Of a stretch of DNA of 64,000 nucleotides, positions 1 through 9,355 are shown piece by piece. How positions within the stretch are numbered: the stretch's first letter is position 1; every line of letters begins with the position of its first letter. The notes below the pieces were generated by a model. That model saw nothing but the letters and a program-made list of their open reading frames with translations. It was not told the origin of the DNA and did no database searches. Origin of the DNA: PFL42 sp963789825 (GTDB taxonomy: Bacteria; Chloroflexota; Anaerolineae; Anaerolineales; E44-bin32); contig CAWBME010000006.1 of assembly GCA_963789825.1 (NCBI GenBank), positions 124,001 through 188,000 on the forward strand, given 5' to 3'. Made by a program: the position numbers and the translations under genes.

Positions 1-784
1 TGTGCGCGTAGTCACGAGGCTGGTGGGATGCGGGGATTTGACGAAGCCCGTGGGCCGCGCCTGCTCTCGGGCGGCGCCTGCGGCTGTGAGCGCTGCAAGG
101 TGCAGGCCGGAGGCTGAACGCTGAGAACGGGTCCTGTCTGGGGCCGGGATGGGCATGTGGAGGTCACCCACAAGCGACCAATGCGGTGGGAGCATGGTGG
201 GAGGCACCGAGAACATCTCTCGCTTCCCCTCCGCTTCGCTGCGGGGCAGGCGCTCGCAATGACAGTCCCCCCCGCATGATGTCATCCCGAGGCGGCCCTT
301 TCGCCGAGGGATCTGCTTGTGGGTCTTGAGTTCGTCCTGGGGCAAGATGGCCAGGGCCGGTGGCGATCCCAGCGGCCTTCCCTCCGATCCCGCGCGTTCT
401 CTCGAAAGTCCTGTCGATTCCCCATGCGGTTCCGCACGTGCTCGTCTCGGTCGTATCCGTGCTCGAGCCGATCTGCAAAGCCGGCGAACCGCTCGCACCG
501 CGCTGGATCCTCATGGAGGTATGCATGCACACGCTCGTCGCCAGACTTGCGGCAGGACGCAGCGTCCTGATGATCGCTGAGGCATTGCTCCAACGCGGCG
601 GCAGCGTGCCCTGCGGAGGGCACGCAGTGGGTAAGAGGGCCGGGGAGCTGCATGGCGTCGGCTGAAGGGAAACCTCCTTGGCGCGAATCGGTCGCCTCGA
701 CGGCGTGACCGCCCCGGGAGACGCGAACGTGTCGCAGGAGGACAGGCTTGAGCCGCTGGCTGAGCCGACCGGGTGGGGGTTGCC
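1..784. other. no gene recognised
   Basis: No open frame here looks like a protein. The short frames are arginine-, proline- and serine-rich in the manner of translated GC-rich non-coding DNA. The only recognisable content is an interspersed-repeat-like block around 208-317. The right end is the tail of the minus-strand gene that stops at 785. Confidence 0.5.
208..317. repeat. interspersed-repeat-like block
   Basis: Read on the minus strand, this block contains TGTCATTGCGAGCG followed by a GCAGCGAAGCGG-type segment. On the plus strand it contains TGTCATCCCGAGG and CCGAGGGATCT. Non-coding repeats built on TCATTGCGAG...GCGAAGC and GTCATCC...GGATCT are widespread in environmental genomes. No second well-conserved copy was found in this window, so the call rests on remembered motifs rather than on a repeat pair seen here. 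Confidence 0.35.
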
Positions 785-2717
785 CTAAGGGCCCACCACC
801 TGGAGGACTTGCCCGATCTCAGGCAGCGCATACCCGGGCAGCGCCAGGATGGCGCGGTGCAAGTCGGCATCGGCCAGCACGTCAAGCACGGGCTGGAATA
901 CCGGGCTGCGGAAATGCTCCTCCGGCACGACGAGGTCATAACGCTCCTCGAGCGAGCGGGAGGAAATCCAGCCCATACTGCGCAGCGGCGGCTTCGATGC
1001 CCATGCCGCAGTCGACCTGGCCGGCAGCGACGGCGGCCGCGGCCGTCAGGTGGGTGTAGGTCTCTTGCGTGTAGCCACGAACGGATGCCGAGGCGATGCC
1101 CTCTTGCGCCAGTAGATGGTCGAGCAGCACGCGTGTCCCGGCGCCCCGCTGGCGATTGACAAACGCTACGTCAGCGCGCGTCAGGTCGCCGAGACCGCGG
1201 ATGCCCTTGGGGTTGCCGGAGGCGACCAGCAGGCCCTGCGTGCGCCGGATGAAACCCAACAAGACGACCTTGCGCCCGGGCAGGTAGCGCCGCACGAAGG
1301 GAAGGTTGTACTCCCCGGTTTGCGGGTCAAGCAGGTGACATCCGCCGAAATGCGCCTCACCCCTTGACAGCGCGATCAGTCCCCCCAGGCTTCCCACGTT
1401 GGCCGAGGTCAGCCGGCGACCGCGCGCCGGCAGCCGTTCGGCAATCAGATCCAGCGTCAAGTCGTGGGAACCCAGGGCGACGATGGTGCGCTCGACCCAG
1501 GACGGATCGAGGTACAGCCGGACCTCCACCCGGTCGCCGGCGTCGAGCCCCTGAGTGCCAGCCGGGATCAGGACGATCCCATCCGCCCGCACGAGAGAAG
1601 TGATCACGCCGGCGCCGCGTGAGAGCGGCGCGGCCACGACCCGCTCGCCGACCCGGCCAACTGCCACCCGCAGGTACTCGTCGTCGCCGGCCGAAGAATG
1701 TACTTTGCGCGTCAGCGTCGCCGACAGCCGAGGCGGGTCCGGCGGGATGACGCCAAGCCAGCGCGCCAGCAGCGGCTCGACGAAGATTTCCCCGGTGAGC
1801 GCCGCCGAGACCGGGAAGCCCGGTACGCCGATCACCGGCACGCGCCGGGCTTGCGCATCGATCATCCCCAGGATGACGGGGTGACCGGGCCTCACGGCGA
1901 CTCCATGCACCAGCATCCGTCCGATCGACTCCACCACCTCAGCCGTGAAGTCTTCGGAACCGGCCGACGAACCAGCGTTGACCAGTACCAGGTCATGGTC
2001 GAGGCTGGCCTGCAGCACGGCCTGACGTAACGCAGCGCGTTCGTCCCGCACGATGGGCAGGCGCGTCGCCACGCCTCCCCAGGCCTCGACCTGCGCTGCA
2101 AGCACCAGGCTGTTCGATTCGATGATCTCGCCTGGGCGCGGCGCCTGGTCAATCGGCACCAGTTCGTCTCCCGTCGGCAGAACTGCCACTCGAGGCCGGC
2201 GCCATACCCGAAGCGAGGTCGTCCCGCTGGCGGCCAGGGCGCCGAGGTCGACTGGCCGCACGCGGTGACCGGAGGGAAGGACCAGGTCCCCGGCGGCGAT
2301 GTCCTCGGCCACCGGACGCAGGTTCGTCCACGGGGGGATCGGCGCGCGCAGGCGGATGTGCTCGGGAAGAACCTCGACGACCTCGATCGGCGCTACTCCG
2401 TCCGCCCAGAGCGGCAGCGGATCGCCGGTGTCCACGTAAATCGCCTCATGCTCCAAGCCGAGCTCGACGGGGGCCCGGTCGCTTGCCTGCTGTGTGGCTG
2501 CCGTGCGAATGGCGTAGCCATCCATGGCGGCCGACGTCGCGGCCGGTGACGAAAGGCGCGCCCACACCGGCTCGGCCGTCACGCGGCTCAGAGCGCGATC
2601 GAGGGGAACGGACTCGGCCTCGAGCGGGCCCCACAAGCCAGCCTGCTCGAGCGCCTCCTGAAAGCGATTGCGCGCCGCAGGCAGGGCGACGTCATGCAAG
2701 TACATCCCGCGGTTCAT
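785..2717 (-). CDS. MoeA-like protein fused to a PBP-like (LysR-substrate-binding type) domain, frameshifted near 955
   Basis: Residues 1 to about 400 form a MoeA-like molybdopterin molybdotransferase domain (MDGYAIRT, VLPTGDELV, NAGSSAGSEDF and GVPGFPVSA motifs). Residues from about 410 form a periplasmic-binding-protein-like domain of the type found at the C-terminus of some MoeA and ModE-like proteins. The ATG overlaps the stop of the upstream moeA as ATGA, implying translational coupling. The long frame ends early at 936, but the next frame continues directly with a conserved tail (EERYDLVVPEEHF...) to the stop at 785. One base near 955 is therefore missing or extra, and the restored product is about 643 residues. 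By family knowledge it should act in molybdenum insertion or molybdate/cofactor sensing. Which of these applies cannot be told from sequence. Confidence 0.85.
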
Positions 2718-3994
2718 CCGTCGCTCCCGATGGGCGCCGGCCAGGCCAGTCCACCGGGAAACAAGTGGACCTGCACCGGTGCGCCGGCTCGCAGACCCGT
2801 CACCTCCGGCGGTATGCGCAGGAAGCCGTCGGCGCGTATCAGCGTGAAGATCAGGTTGGAGCGCCCGTGCACCGGCACCGCCTGCATCCCGTTCGAAACG
2901 GGCTCGAGCGCCACCGGGACAAAGTCCTCCCGGCCGGCCTCCGAAGGTACGTTCTCGCTCAACCTGGCTGGCACGGCGGGCGCGATCATCGACCGCTTGA
3001 CGCCGAGCATCGCCTGGATCATCGGAACCGCCAGGCAGTGCGCCACGATCAATGCGCTGACGGGGTTTCCCGGCAGCCCCAGCACGGGGACTTGGCCGGC
3101 GACGGCCAGGATCGTCGGCTTGCCCGGCTTGACACGCAGTCCGTGCACCAGCAGGCCTGGAGGGCCGAGGCGGCGGATGACCTCGGCCGTTGCGTCACGC
3201 GTGCTCACCGATGAGCCGGCCGTGACGATCACCAGCTCATTCTCGGCCACTGCCTGCCGCATCGCTTCCTCGAGCCGGTCGGGATCGTCGGGCACGATGC
3301 CGTAGCTTGTCGCCTGGCCCCCGGCCAGCTCGATCAGCGCGCGGAGCGTGCCTTCGTTGACGTCCCGCACCTGGCCCGGCGCAGGCTCCTGCACGGCGGG
3401 GACGACCTCATCGCCGGAGGACAGAAGCCCGACTCGCACACGCCCGCGGCACTTGACGCGCTCGATACCGAGCGCCATCAGCCCGCCGATCTCTTGCGGC
3501 CTGAGCGGCGAGCCTGCCCGAAGCGCGACCTCTCCTCGACGGACGTCCTCGCCCTGCTGCAGGACGTTGGCTCCGACTTGCACCGGACGCAACACTTCGA
3601 TCTCCGCCTCACCCACCGGCTGGGTGTCTTCGAGCATCACCACCGCATCCGCCCGTGCGGGCAGCATGCCGCCGGTGTGGATCAGCGCCGCCGATCCAGG
3701 CTGCAGATCGAGTACAGCGGCAACCCCCATCGCGATCTCGCCCGACAGGTGCAAGTAGGCGGGCAGGCTGGCGCTGGCGCCGAAGGTGTCGGCGGCGATC
3801 ACGGCATAACCATCGACGGTCGAACGACGGAAGGGTGGAAGGTCGCCGGTGGCGCGGACATCATCGGCAAGGATCCGCCCAAGTGCTGCCTGAGTCGGGA
3901 TCTCTTCGGGCTCGGCGCGCGGCAATGGCTGCGTCGCCTCGAGCCAGATTCGAAGTGCCTGGGAGAGATAGGCCAGCTGCAGAAACTCAGGCAT
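2714..3994 (-). CDS. molybdopterin molybdenumtransferase MoeA
   Basis: A 426-residue cytosolic protein that inserts molybdenum into adenylated molybdopterin in the last step of Moco synthesis. Family motifs are clear: PPFRRSTVDGYAV near the N-terminus, LIHTGGMLP, LLSSGDEVV, TAGSSVSTRD and GLPGNPVSA. The chosen ATG gives a normal family length. A longer in-frame extension to 4252 is arginine/alanine-rich and lies inside the upstream gene. The start overlaps the upstream UbiA-like stop as TGATG, and the stop overlaps the next MoeA-like gene as ATGA, so the three are probably one transcript. The molybdenum hydroxylase encoded at 55-59 kb is a plausible user of the cofactor. Confidence 0.92.
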   Translation of the reverse strand: MPEFLQLAYLSQALRIWLEATQPLPRAEPEEIPTQAALGRILADDVRATGDLPPFRRSTVDGYAVIAADTFGASASLPAYLHLSGEIAMGVAAVLDLQPGSAALIHTGGMLPARADAVVMLEDTQPVGEAEIEVLRPVQVGANVLQQGEDVRRGEVALRAGSPLRPQEIGGLMALGIERVKCRGRVRVGLLSSGDEVVPAVQEPAPGQVRDVNEGTLRALIELAGGQATSYGIVPDDPDRLEEAMRQAVAENELVIVTAGSSVSTRDATAEVIRRLGPPGLLVHGLRVKPGKPTILAVAGQVPVLGLPGNPVSALIVAHCLAVPMIQAMLGVKRSMIAPAVPARLSENVPSEAGREDFVPVALEPVSNGMQAVPVHGRSNLIFTLIRADGFLRIPPEVTGLRAGAPVQVHLFPGGLAWPAPIGSDG

Positions 3995-4908
3995 CAGGAG
4001 AGCACGTACCCGACGAGCACGACATAGATCCCCAGTCCGAACAACCCCATTGCGTTCCAATGGAGCAAGCGCCACGCCGGGGGAAAGCCCTGCCGGATGC
4101 GGAACAGCTGCCAGGCTTGCACGAGCCCCAGCGGCAGCAGGAGCAGGGAGCCTGCCGGCAGCCGCAGGGGAACGCCCTGCAGCAGGGCCAGGCCAAACAG
4201 CAGCCCGGCCGCAACCAGGGCCAAATCGTGCAGCCTCATTGCGTCCCGCCATCCGATGCGGACCATCAGGTTGCGGCGCTTCTGTGCCGTGGCGGCGGAG
4301 AAGTCCTGCAGCTGCAGCGCGAGCAGCATCGCGAAGTGCAGCGCAACCAACGGTGCCGCGCTCACCATTACCAGGCGGTGGGACTCGCCCGTCTGCAGCG
4401 CGAAGGCATACGACGGGACGAGGAGGGCGAGAGCGAAGGAGGCCAACAGCTCGCCATATCCCGAGTAGCGCAGGCTGAGCGGAGGGACGGCGAGCCAGAA
4501 ACCGGTGAGGAAGATCAGCAACAGCAGCACCCAGGCCAGCAGGGGCGGGGAACTGGTGATCAGCTGCCCGGTCGTTACCACGGCCAGCAGACCGCCACTC
4601 ACAATCGCTGCCGAGAGGGGCGTCGTGCGCGAGAAGGCAGGCGCCCGTTCATCGACCTTCGCCGGATCCGCAGACGCCGGGGCAGGCGGCGGGCGGAAAC
4701 GCCAGTCGTCCAGCGCCAGGAGGTAGTGGGTGGTCAGCTGCACCAGCCAGATCGCAGCCAGGCCGGAGACAGCGTCGTTGGCGGCGATCGACAGACCCAG
4801 ATAGTCCGCGACCGCCAGGCCACAGGCGTAGAGCCCCGCGCCAGCCGCGAGATACGCCGGTCGGCTGATGCGAGCGAACTCCACCAGTGCGCTGCGCCGG
4901 CCGGTCAC
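3994..4908 (-). CDS. UbiA-like prenyltransferase family membrane protein
   Basis: A 304-residue integral membrane protein with eight or nine hydrophobic helices. The segment LQLQDFSAATAQKRRNLMVR matches the second conserved loop of UbiA/MenA prenyltransferases (D-rich then GKRTLxVRLG). The first Asp-rich loop is reduced to LALDDW, so catalytic competence is uncertain. I chose the GTG at 4908 because it overlaps the upstream stop as GTGA and starts just before the first family-like segment (LVEFARISRPAYL). The ATG at 5058 would add an arginine-rich stretch that overlaps the cupin gene. Family members attach prenyl chains to aromatic or other acceptors; the acceptor here is unknown. Confidence 0.7.
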   Translation of the reverse strand: MTGRRSALVEFARISRPAYLAAGAGLYACGLAVADYLGLSIAANDAVSGLAAIWLVQLTTHYLLALDDWRFRPPPAPASADPAKVDERAPAFSRTTPLSAAIVSGGLLAVVTTGQLITSSPPLLAWVLLLLIFLTGFWLAVPPLSLRYSGYGELLASFALALLVPSYAFALQTGESHRLVMVSAAPLVALHFAMLLALQLQDFSAATAQKRRNLMVRIGWRDAMRLHDLALVAAGLLFGLALLQGVPLRLPAGSLLLLPLGLVQAWQLFRIRQGFPPAWRLLHWNAMGLFGLGIYVVLVGYVLS

Positions 4909-5342
4909 CAGTCCTCCGGCCAAGGCAATTCCGAACCCACGGACTTGCCTTCTGGCTCGTGCGTGCTCAACCGAATGAGCACGCAAGGCTGGCTGCAGCG
5001 CATCCCGAAGGCTACCCCGAAGGGAACAAGCCAGAGCAAGGGAGGCAGGGCCCGCCATCGGTGCTCACCGCCGCGCGTGGGGGAGCCGCGGCGCTCGTCG
5101 CGCCAGAACAGGTCCGCTGCCCCGGATTCGAGCACCCAGGCATCATCGGCGACCGGCTGCAGGCGCGGACCGAAGGTGGCGCCGGCTGGCAGGCGGATGA
5201 GCTCCGCCACGCCGAAGCGGCGCATCAGATGGTCAGAATGAGCCAGCAGGCGCAGATGGGCGGCGCCGCCCTCCAGGTTGGTCTCCAGGGGCCGGAGGTA
5301 CAAGTCGTGGATTGGGTAACGGGGACGGTCACCCAATTGCAT
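4905..5342 (-). CDS. RmlC-like cupin protein
   Basis: A protein of about 145 residues with the layout of dTDP-4-dehydrorhamnose 3,5-epimerase/WxcM-type cupins: IHDLYLRPLETN, a FGVAELIRLPAG strand, WVLESGAADLFWRD, RRGSPTRG, then VPFGVAFG and a terminal ELPWPEDW. The position where RmlC has its catalytic GLHxH is FGPRLQP here, so an epimerase reaction is unlikely and a binding role is more probable. The stop overlaps the GTG of the UbiA-like gene. The ATG at 5342 fits the domain boundary; the frame stays open to 5405. No substrate can be named. Confidence 0.6.
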   Translation of the reverse strand: MQLGDRPRYPIHDLYLRPLETNLEGGAAHLRLLAHSDHLMRRFGVAELIRLPAGATFGPRLQPVADDAWVLESGAADLFWRDERRGSPTRGGEHRWRALPPLLWLVPFGVAFGMRCSQPCVLIRLSTHEPEGKSVGSELPWPEDW

Positions 5343-5425
5343 CGGATCTCCAGCACCTGCGGGCGATCCCCCCGTTCGCCTCGCGACCGGCCATTGCGGC
5401 CTCATGCTTGCCAGCCTGACGAACC

Positions 5426-5653
5426 TCAGGTTGTTGGGCAGTTCGAGAGCGTCGACCCGGCAATGCGCCTCGACCCCCTAGTATTCGGTGACAAGATACA
5501 GCCGGCCCATGGGAGCAGGTGAGCCTGCCCAGCCTCGCGCTGGCGATGGCCAGGGGCCTCGGCCACACCGGCCAGCAACAGACACGGCCAGGCGGTGTGC
5601 CTGACGTCGGCCTTGGCAAGGCCAAGGCGAGCGAAGGCGGGCCGGTCCGGCAT
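5426..5653 (-). CDS. unidentified gene fragment, probably frameshifted
   Basis: The ATG at 5653 overlaps the DinB stop as TGATG, the coupling seen throughout this cluster, so a real gene very likely starts here (MPDRPAFARLGLAKADVRHT...). After roughly 45 residues the frame loses protein-like character. The neighbouring frame reads GRLYLVTEY followed by a stop. The original product may have ended near 5485 or continued toward the cupin gene. I recognise no family. Confidence 0.35.
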   Translation of the reverse strand: MPDRPAFARLGLAKADVRHTAWPCLLLAGVAEAPGHRQREAGQAHLLPWAGCILSPNTRGSRRIAGSTLSNCPTT

Positions 5654-6190
5654 CAGGCGCCTCCTGGCGCTCCATCCCGTGGCGGGAGGCTGCTTTCTGC
5701 CGGAAGCGGGGACCCCGAGGCGAGGACTTTGCGGATATCGCGTTGGTGCAGCTGGTTGTGGCGGTGGATCAGCTTCAGCATCTCGCCGATCGCAATCTCA
5801 CCGAACCATGGATGGCGGCCGCGTTGGATCAAGTCCTCGGGTCGAAGCCGCCGCGCCAACTCGATCGTGCTGGCGCGGGCAGCGGCGAATGCCTGCAAGA
5901 GCGCCTCTGCGGCCTGGCCGTGCAAGGCGCCAACCTCTGCCTCGTTGAAATGATCGATGTCGAATCCGAGTGGCGCCCCTCGGCCACCGGCCAGCACGTC
6001 TTCCAGCAGGGCCTGGAAGGCGACCTCGGCGGAGGTGAAGTGGGCCAGGATGTCACGAATGTGCCAGCCAGACCCCGTCGAATAGACCTGCGCCTCCCAG
6101 GCCGATTTCGGGCAGTGAGCGAAAGAACTCGAGGCTCTTGTCGCCTTCCTGCTCGAGGCGCTGTGCCAGGTGCTGGACCTCTTCGGTCAC
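5653..6190 (-). CDS. DinB-family protein, frameshifted near 6097
   Basis: Joining two frames gives a protein of about 178 residues with the DinB/YfiT four-helix layout: VTEEVQHLAQRLEQEGD, then GWHIRDILAHFTSAE, and a C-terminal GEMLKLIHRHNQLHQRDI carrying the last His cluster. Removing one G from the GGGAGGC run near 6097 restores the frame. The GTG at 6190 has a GAGGAG ribosome site 7 bp upstream. DinB-fold proteins use three His residues to bind metal; many are thiol transferases or stress proteins of unknown reaction. The stop at 5653 overlaps the next ATG. Confidence 0.7.
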
Positions 6191-6200
6191 GCTGTGCTCC

Positions 6201-6929
6201 TCAGGTGAGCGTGTCGCCGCCATCGACGACGATCGTCTCGCCGGTGATGAAGTCGTTCTCCGCCAGGAACAGCACGGCCTGGACAACGTGCTCAGGCCTA
6301 CCGGCCCGGCGAAGCGGCAGCGCTCCGCCAATCTGCTCCCAGCGCGCGGCGGGCATGGCTTCGGGCTTGAGCACAGGGCCGGGAGCGATGCCATTCACCC
6401 GCACATCGGGCGCAAGCCGCAACGCGGCCACCCGGGTGAGCATGTCCACACCGGCCTTGCTGATGGCATGGATCGGGAATCGCGACCAGGGCCGCTGACC
6501 GGCGAGGTCCGAGATGTTGATGACCACGCCGCCACGCGCTTGCATGCGCAGGGCTGCCTGCTGCAAACAGAAGAAGGCGCCCTTCAGGTTCAGCGCCATG
6601 GTGCGCTGCCAGTCGTCCTCGGTCGCCGTCAGAAGATCGACGGCCTGCATGATCGCCGCCGAGTTGACCAGAAGGTCAAGCTGAGGGAAGCAGCCGTCGA
6701 AGGACTCGTACAGCTGGTGGACCCCCTCGAGCCGGGAGAGGTCAGCCTGGGCAACGTGGGCCTGCACGCCGAGGGCATTGGCCCGGCGGGCGATCTCGGT
6801 GGCCGGCTTCGGGCTGGCGTGGTGGTGGATGAGCAGATTGCAGCCGCGGCCGGCCAGCCCCTCGGCGATGGCCGCGCCCAGCCGGTGCCCGGCGCCGGTG
6901 ACGATGGCGGTCTTCCCCTGCAGCAGCAT
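6201..6929 (-). CDS. short-chain dehydrogenase, FolM/PTR1 (pteridine reductase)-like, with Tyr-to-His at the active site
   Basis: A 242-residue Rossmann-fold oxidoreductase. It has TGAGHRLG for NADP(H) binding near residue 10, LVNSAA, and GAFFCLQQA. The active-site region reads INISDLAGQRPWSRFPIHAISKAG. The Asp in NISD is the mark of pteridine reductases such as FolM and PTR1. The usual catalytic Tyr four residues before Lys is His (codon CAT), one base from TAT. The ATG at 6929 places the nucleotide motif normally; the longer frame to 7079 adds a low-complexity leader. It lies between proline dehydrogenase and DinB on the same strand. Reductase activity is uncertain because of the substitution. 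Confidence 0.8.
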   Translation of the reverse strand: MLLQGKTAIVTGAGHRLGAAIAEGLAGRGCNLLIHHHASPKPATEIARRANALGVQAHVAQADLSRLEGVHQLYESFDGCFPQLDLLVNSAAIMQAVDLLTATEDDWQRTMALNLKGAFFCLQQAALRMQARGGVVINISDLAGQRPWSRFPIHAISKAGVDMLTRVAALRLAPDVRVNGIAPGPVLKPEAMPAARWEQIGGALPLRRAGRPEHVVQAVLFLAENDFITGETIVVDGGDTLT

Positions 6930-6997
6930 GCGGCTCCTCGGCCGGACGGGCCGGCTCGCCGGAGATTGTACCCGCGCGCAACCGCCTGGCGGGACGA

Positions 6998-7957
6998 TCA
7001 GCCGCGCAAATAGTTGGAGAGGAAGAACCACACGTTCGCCGGCCGCTCGGCCAGACGCCGCATGAAGTACGGGTACCAATGCGTCCCGTAGGGAACGTAC
7101 ACCCGCACGGGATAGCCGGCCTGCGCCAGCGCCAGTTGCAGGTCGGTCCGTATGCCGTGCAGCATCTGGAACTCGAGCGCCGACTTGGGGAGGCCGACCT
7201 GCGCGGCGTAGCGTCGGGCGAAGTCGATCCGCTTCTCGTCGTGGGAGGCGATAGCCGGGAGCGCCGGCATCTTACCGTCGGCAGAGGCGGGCGGGGCGCC
7301 TTGGGCGAGTGCGCCGTCCACCAGCATGGCGGCAAGCGTGTCGAAGTTCAGGTCGACGTCCGCTTTGCGCGGGAAGGCGAGGTGCGCCGGCTCGCGGTAG
7401 GCGCCTTTGCACAGGCGGATCCGGGTCGGCGCAACCAGCAGCGATTGAACATCGGCCTGGCTGCGAAACAAATAGGCCTGGATGACCAGGCCGGTGTTCT
7501 TCAATCCCTCGCCCCGCAGTGTGCGGAAGATGTCCAGCGTCCGGTCGACGCTCGAAGAATCCTCCATGTCGACACGAACGAACACGCCGCACTTGGCGGC
7601 CTTGCGCAAGATGCGGCGCAGGTTGCCCAGGCACAAGGCATCGTCCAGCCCCAGCCCGAGCTGGGTGAGTTTCAACGAGGCGTTGGATCGGACGCCCGAG
7701 GCGCAGATGCGGTCGATGATCTCGAGATAATCGTCCGCTGCTCGCCGGGCCTCGTCGGGGGTCGTCACGTGTTCCCCGAGGTGGTCGAGCGTTGCGAAAA
7801 GCCCCTGCTGGTTCAGTTTGGCCACTGCCCGGATGGCGTCCTCCAGCCCTTCACCGGCGATGAAGCGCGCCGCCGCCCGGCGGGAGAAGCCCCAGCGCAT
7901 AATGAGGTCTTTGGCCCAGGTTGCCTGGGACAGGTACAGGAAGAAGGCTCTCAGCAC
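6998..7957 (-). CDS. proline dehydrogenase (monofunctional PRODH)
   Basis: A 319-residue FAD-dependent TIM barrel that oxidises L-proline to pyrroline-5-carboxylate and passes electrons to the membrane quinone pool. Diagnostic segments are VRVDMEDSS, LCKGAYREP (flavin/proline binding), EFQMLHGIR, and the C-terminal RVYVPYGTHWYPYFMRRLAERPANVWFF with its paired arginines. Size matches the short bacterial PRODH family rather than PutA. The GTG at 7957 is preceded by GGAG about 9 bp upstream; the ATG at 8074 would add an unrelated leader. No P5C dehydrogenase gene is in the window. It is the first gene of the minus-strand run to 785. Confidence 0.9.
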   Translation of the reverse strand: MLRAFFLYLSQATWAKDLIMRWGFSRRAAARFIAGEGLEDAIRAVAKLNQQGLFATLDHLGEHVTTPDEARRAADDYLEIIDRICASGVRSNASLKLTQLGLGLDDALCLGNLRRILRKAAKCGVFVRVDMEDSSSVDRTLDIFRTLRGEGLKNTGLVIQAYLFRSQADVQSLLVAPTRIRLCKGAYREPAHLAFPRKADVDLNFDTLAAMLVDGALAQGAPPASADGKMPALPAIASHDEKRIDFARRYAAQVGLPKSALEFQMLHGIRTDLQLALAQAGYPVRVYVPYGTHWYPYFMRRLAERPANVWFFLSNYLRG

Positions 7958-8181
7958 GGCAAGACTCCGCAGGGGGACTTCCAGCTGGCAGCCCGGATCG
8001 GCCGCCAGGTCGTGTCCAGGGACGCGGTACGGTCGACGCCGGGACGCACCTGCTGGCAAGCAGACCGCGCCCATTGTATGTCGGCGCAGGGAGGGGGCAA
8101 CTGCCGGACGGCAGGCGGGTGGCTGCAGGTCTTCCGGCCTGGCAAGGCATGCCGGGGGCCAGGTGGTACACTTCCGCCCCC

Positions 8182-9096
8182 ATGTCTACGGATCCGCGTG
8201 CCTACCAGCCCTACCTGCAGGGCGTCGTCAATTCCTTCGATTCGACTCGGCCGCATCGGGTGCCGGCGCGGGCCCGGCGGGGTTGGGGCCGAGTTGCGGC
8301 TGCAGCCCTCGGCCTGGTTCTGGGCCTCTCGCTGGCGGTGTACCTGTTCCTGCCGCTTCGGTCGAATATCCTGCTGCTCGGTATCGACAGCCGGCCCCAG
8401 GAGACCCAGGTCTCTCGCACCGACACCATGGTCCTGACGACGGTGTTGCCCCCCCAGCCCTACGTCGGCATGCTCTCGATACCGAGGGATCTGTGGGTGA
8501 CCATCCCAGGCGTCGGCGAGAACCGCATCAACACGGCGCATTTCTTCGCCGAGAACGCCTCGCCGGGGACGGGGCCTGCGGCGGCTAAGCAAGCCGTAGC
8601 TCTGAACTTCGGCGTCAATGTGCCCTACTACATGCGGATCCGGTTCGAAGGGCTGGTGCAGTTCGTCGACGCGCTGGGGGGGGTGGAAGTCGATCTGTCT
8701 GCGCCCATGTCCGGGTACGAGGCCGGGCGGCACCTGCTGGACGGCAAGCAGGCGCTGGCCTTCGTGCGCGACCGCCAGGGGACCGATGACTTCTTCCGCA
8801 TGCAACGCGGCCAGATGTTCTTGCAGGGCGTGATGCGTCGGGTGCTCAACCCGGTCACCTGGCCACGCCTGCCGGCTGCAACTGCGGTCCTGGTGGCGTC
8901 CGTAGACACGGACCTGCCGGTGATCCTCTGGCCACAGATCGGCGTCGCAATTCTGCGCGCAGGTCCGGAGGGCATCGACGGGCGGACGATTACGCGCGAG
9001 ATGGCCCGTGGTTTCACCACCGCCGGGGGGGCGGCGGTCTTGGCGCCGCAGTGGCAGGCGATCAATCCAGTGCTGCTGGAGATGTTTGGACAATAG
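8182..9096 (+). CDS. LytR-CpsA-Psr (LCP) family protein
   Basis: A 304-residue type II membrane protein: a short basic cytoplasmic N-terminus, one transmembrane helix at about residues 36-58 (AAALGLVLGLSLAVYLFL), then an extracytoplasmic LCP domain. Family motifs are NILLLGIDSRP, RTDTMVL, SIPRDLWVTIPG, RINTAHFF, FVDALGGVEVDL and HLLDGKQALAFVRDR. LCP proteins transfer polyprenyl-linked glycopolymers to the cell wall or to proteins. No clear ribosome-binding site precedes the ATG; a TACACT box ends 9 bp before it, so a leaderless transcript is possible. It is divergent from proline dehydrogenase. Confidence 0.88.
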   Translation: MSTDPRAYQPYLQGVVNSFDSTRPHRVPARARRGWGRVAAAALGLVLGLSLAVYLFLPLRSNILLLGIDSRPQETQVSRTDTMVLTTVLPPQPYVGMLSIPRDLWVTIPGVGENRINTAHFFAENASPGTGPAAAKQAVALNFGVNVPYYMRIRFEGLVQFVDALGGVEVDLSAPMSGYEAGRHLLDGKQALAFVRDRQGTDDFFRMQRGQMFLQGVMRRVLNPVTWPRLPAATAVLVASVDTDLPVILWPQIGVAILRAGPEGIDGRTITREMARGFTTAGGAAVLAPQWQAINPVLLEMFGQ

Positions 9097-9355
9097 CCCG
9101 GGCGTTGAGATCGGGTTGAGACTGAGCGGGCAGACTGAAGGTGGCTAGGAGGGCTGCGGCTCAGGGGGACGGACGCGAGCCTCCGGCTTTCCTGGCCACC
9201 CTTGCGGCAGCTCCGGGCGGGAGCTCCCTTGCGACGACATAGCCACCTCCAAGGTGCCCGGTAGAGCATCGCCCCGACCACCTGCCGGTCGGGGCGATCG
9301 ATTCGCCGGGCAACGGATAGCGCCCCGGATGGAGGTTCGCTATGTCCTCGATCGC

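Noticed and set aside
3655..5241. 528-residue plus-strand frame opposite moeA and the UbiA-like gene
   Set aside because: Low-complexity Gln/Arg/Ser-rich shadow with no motif, opposite two well-supported genes.
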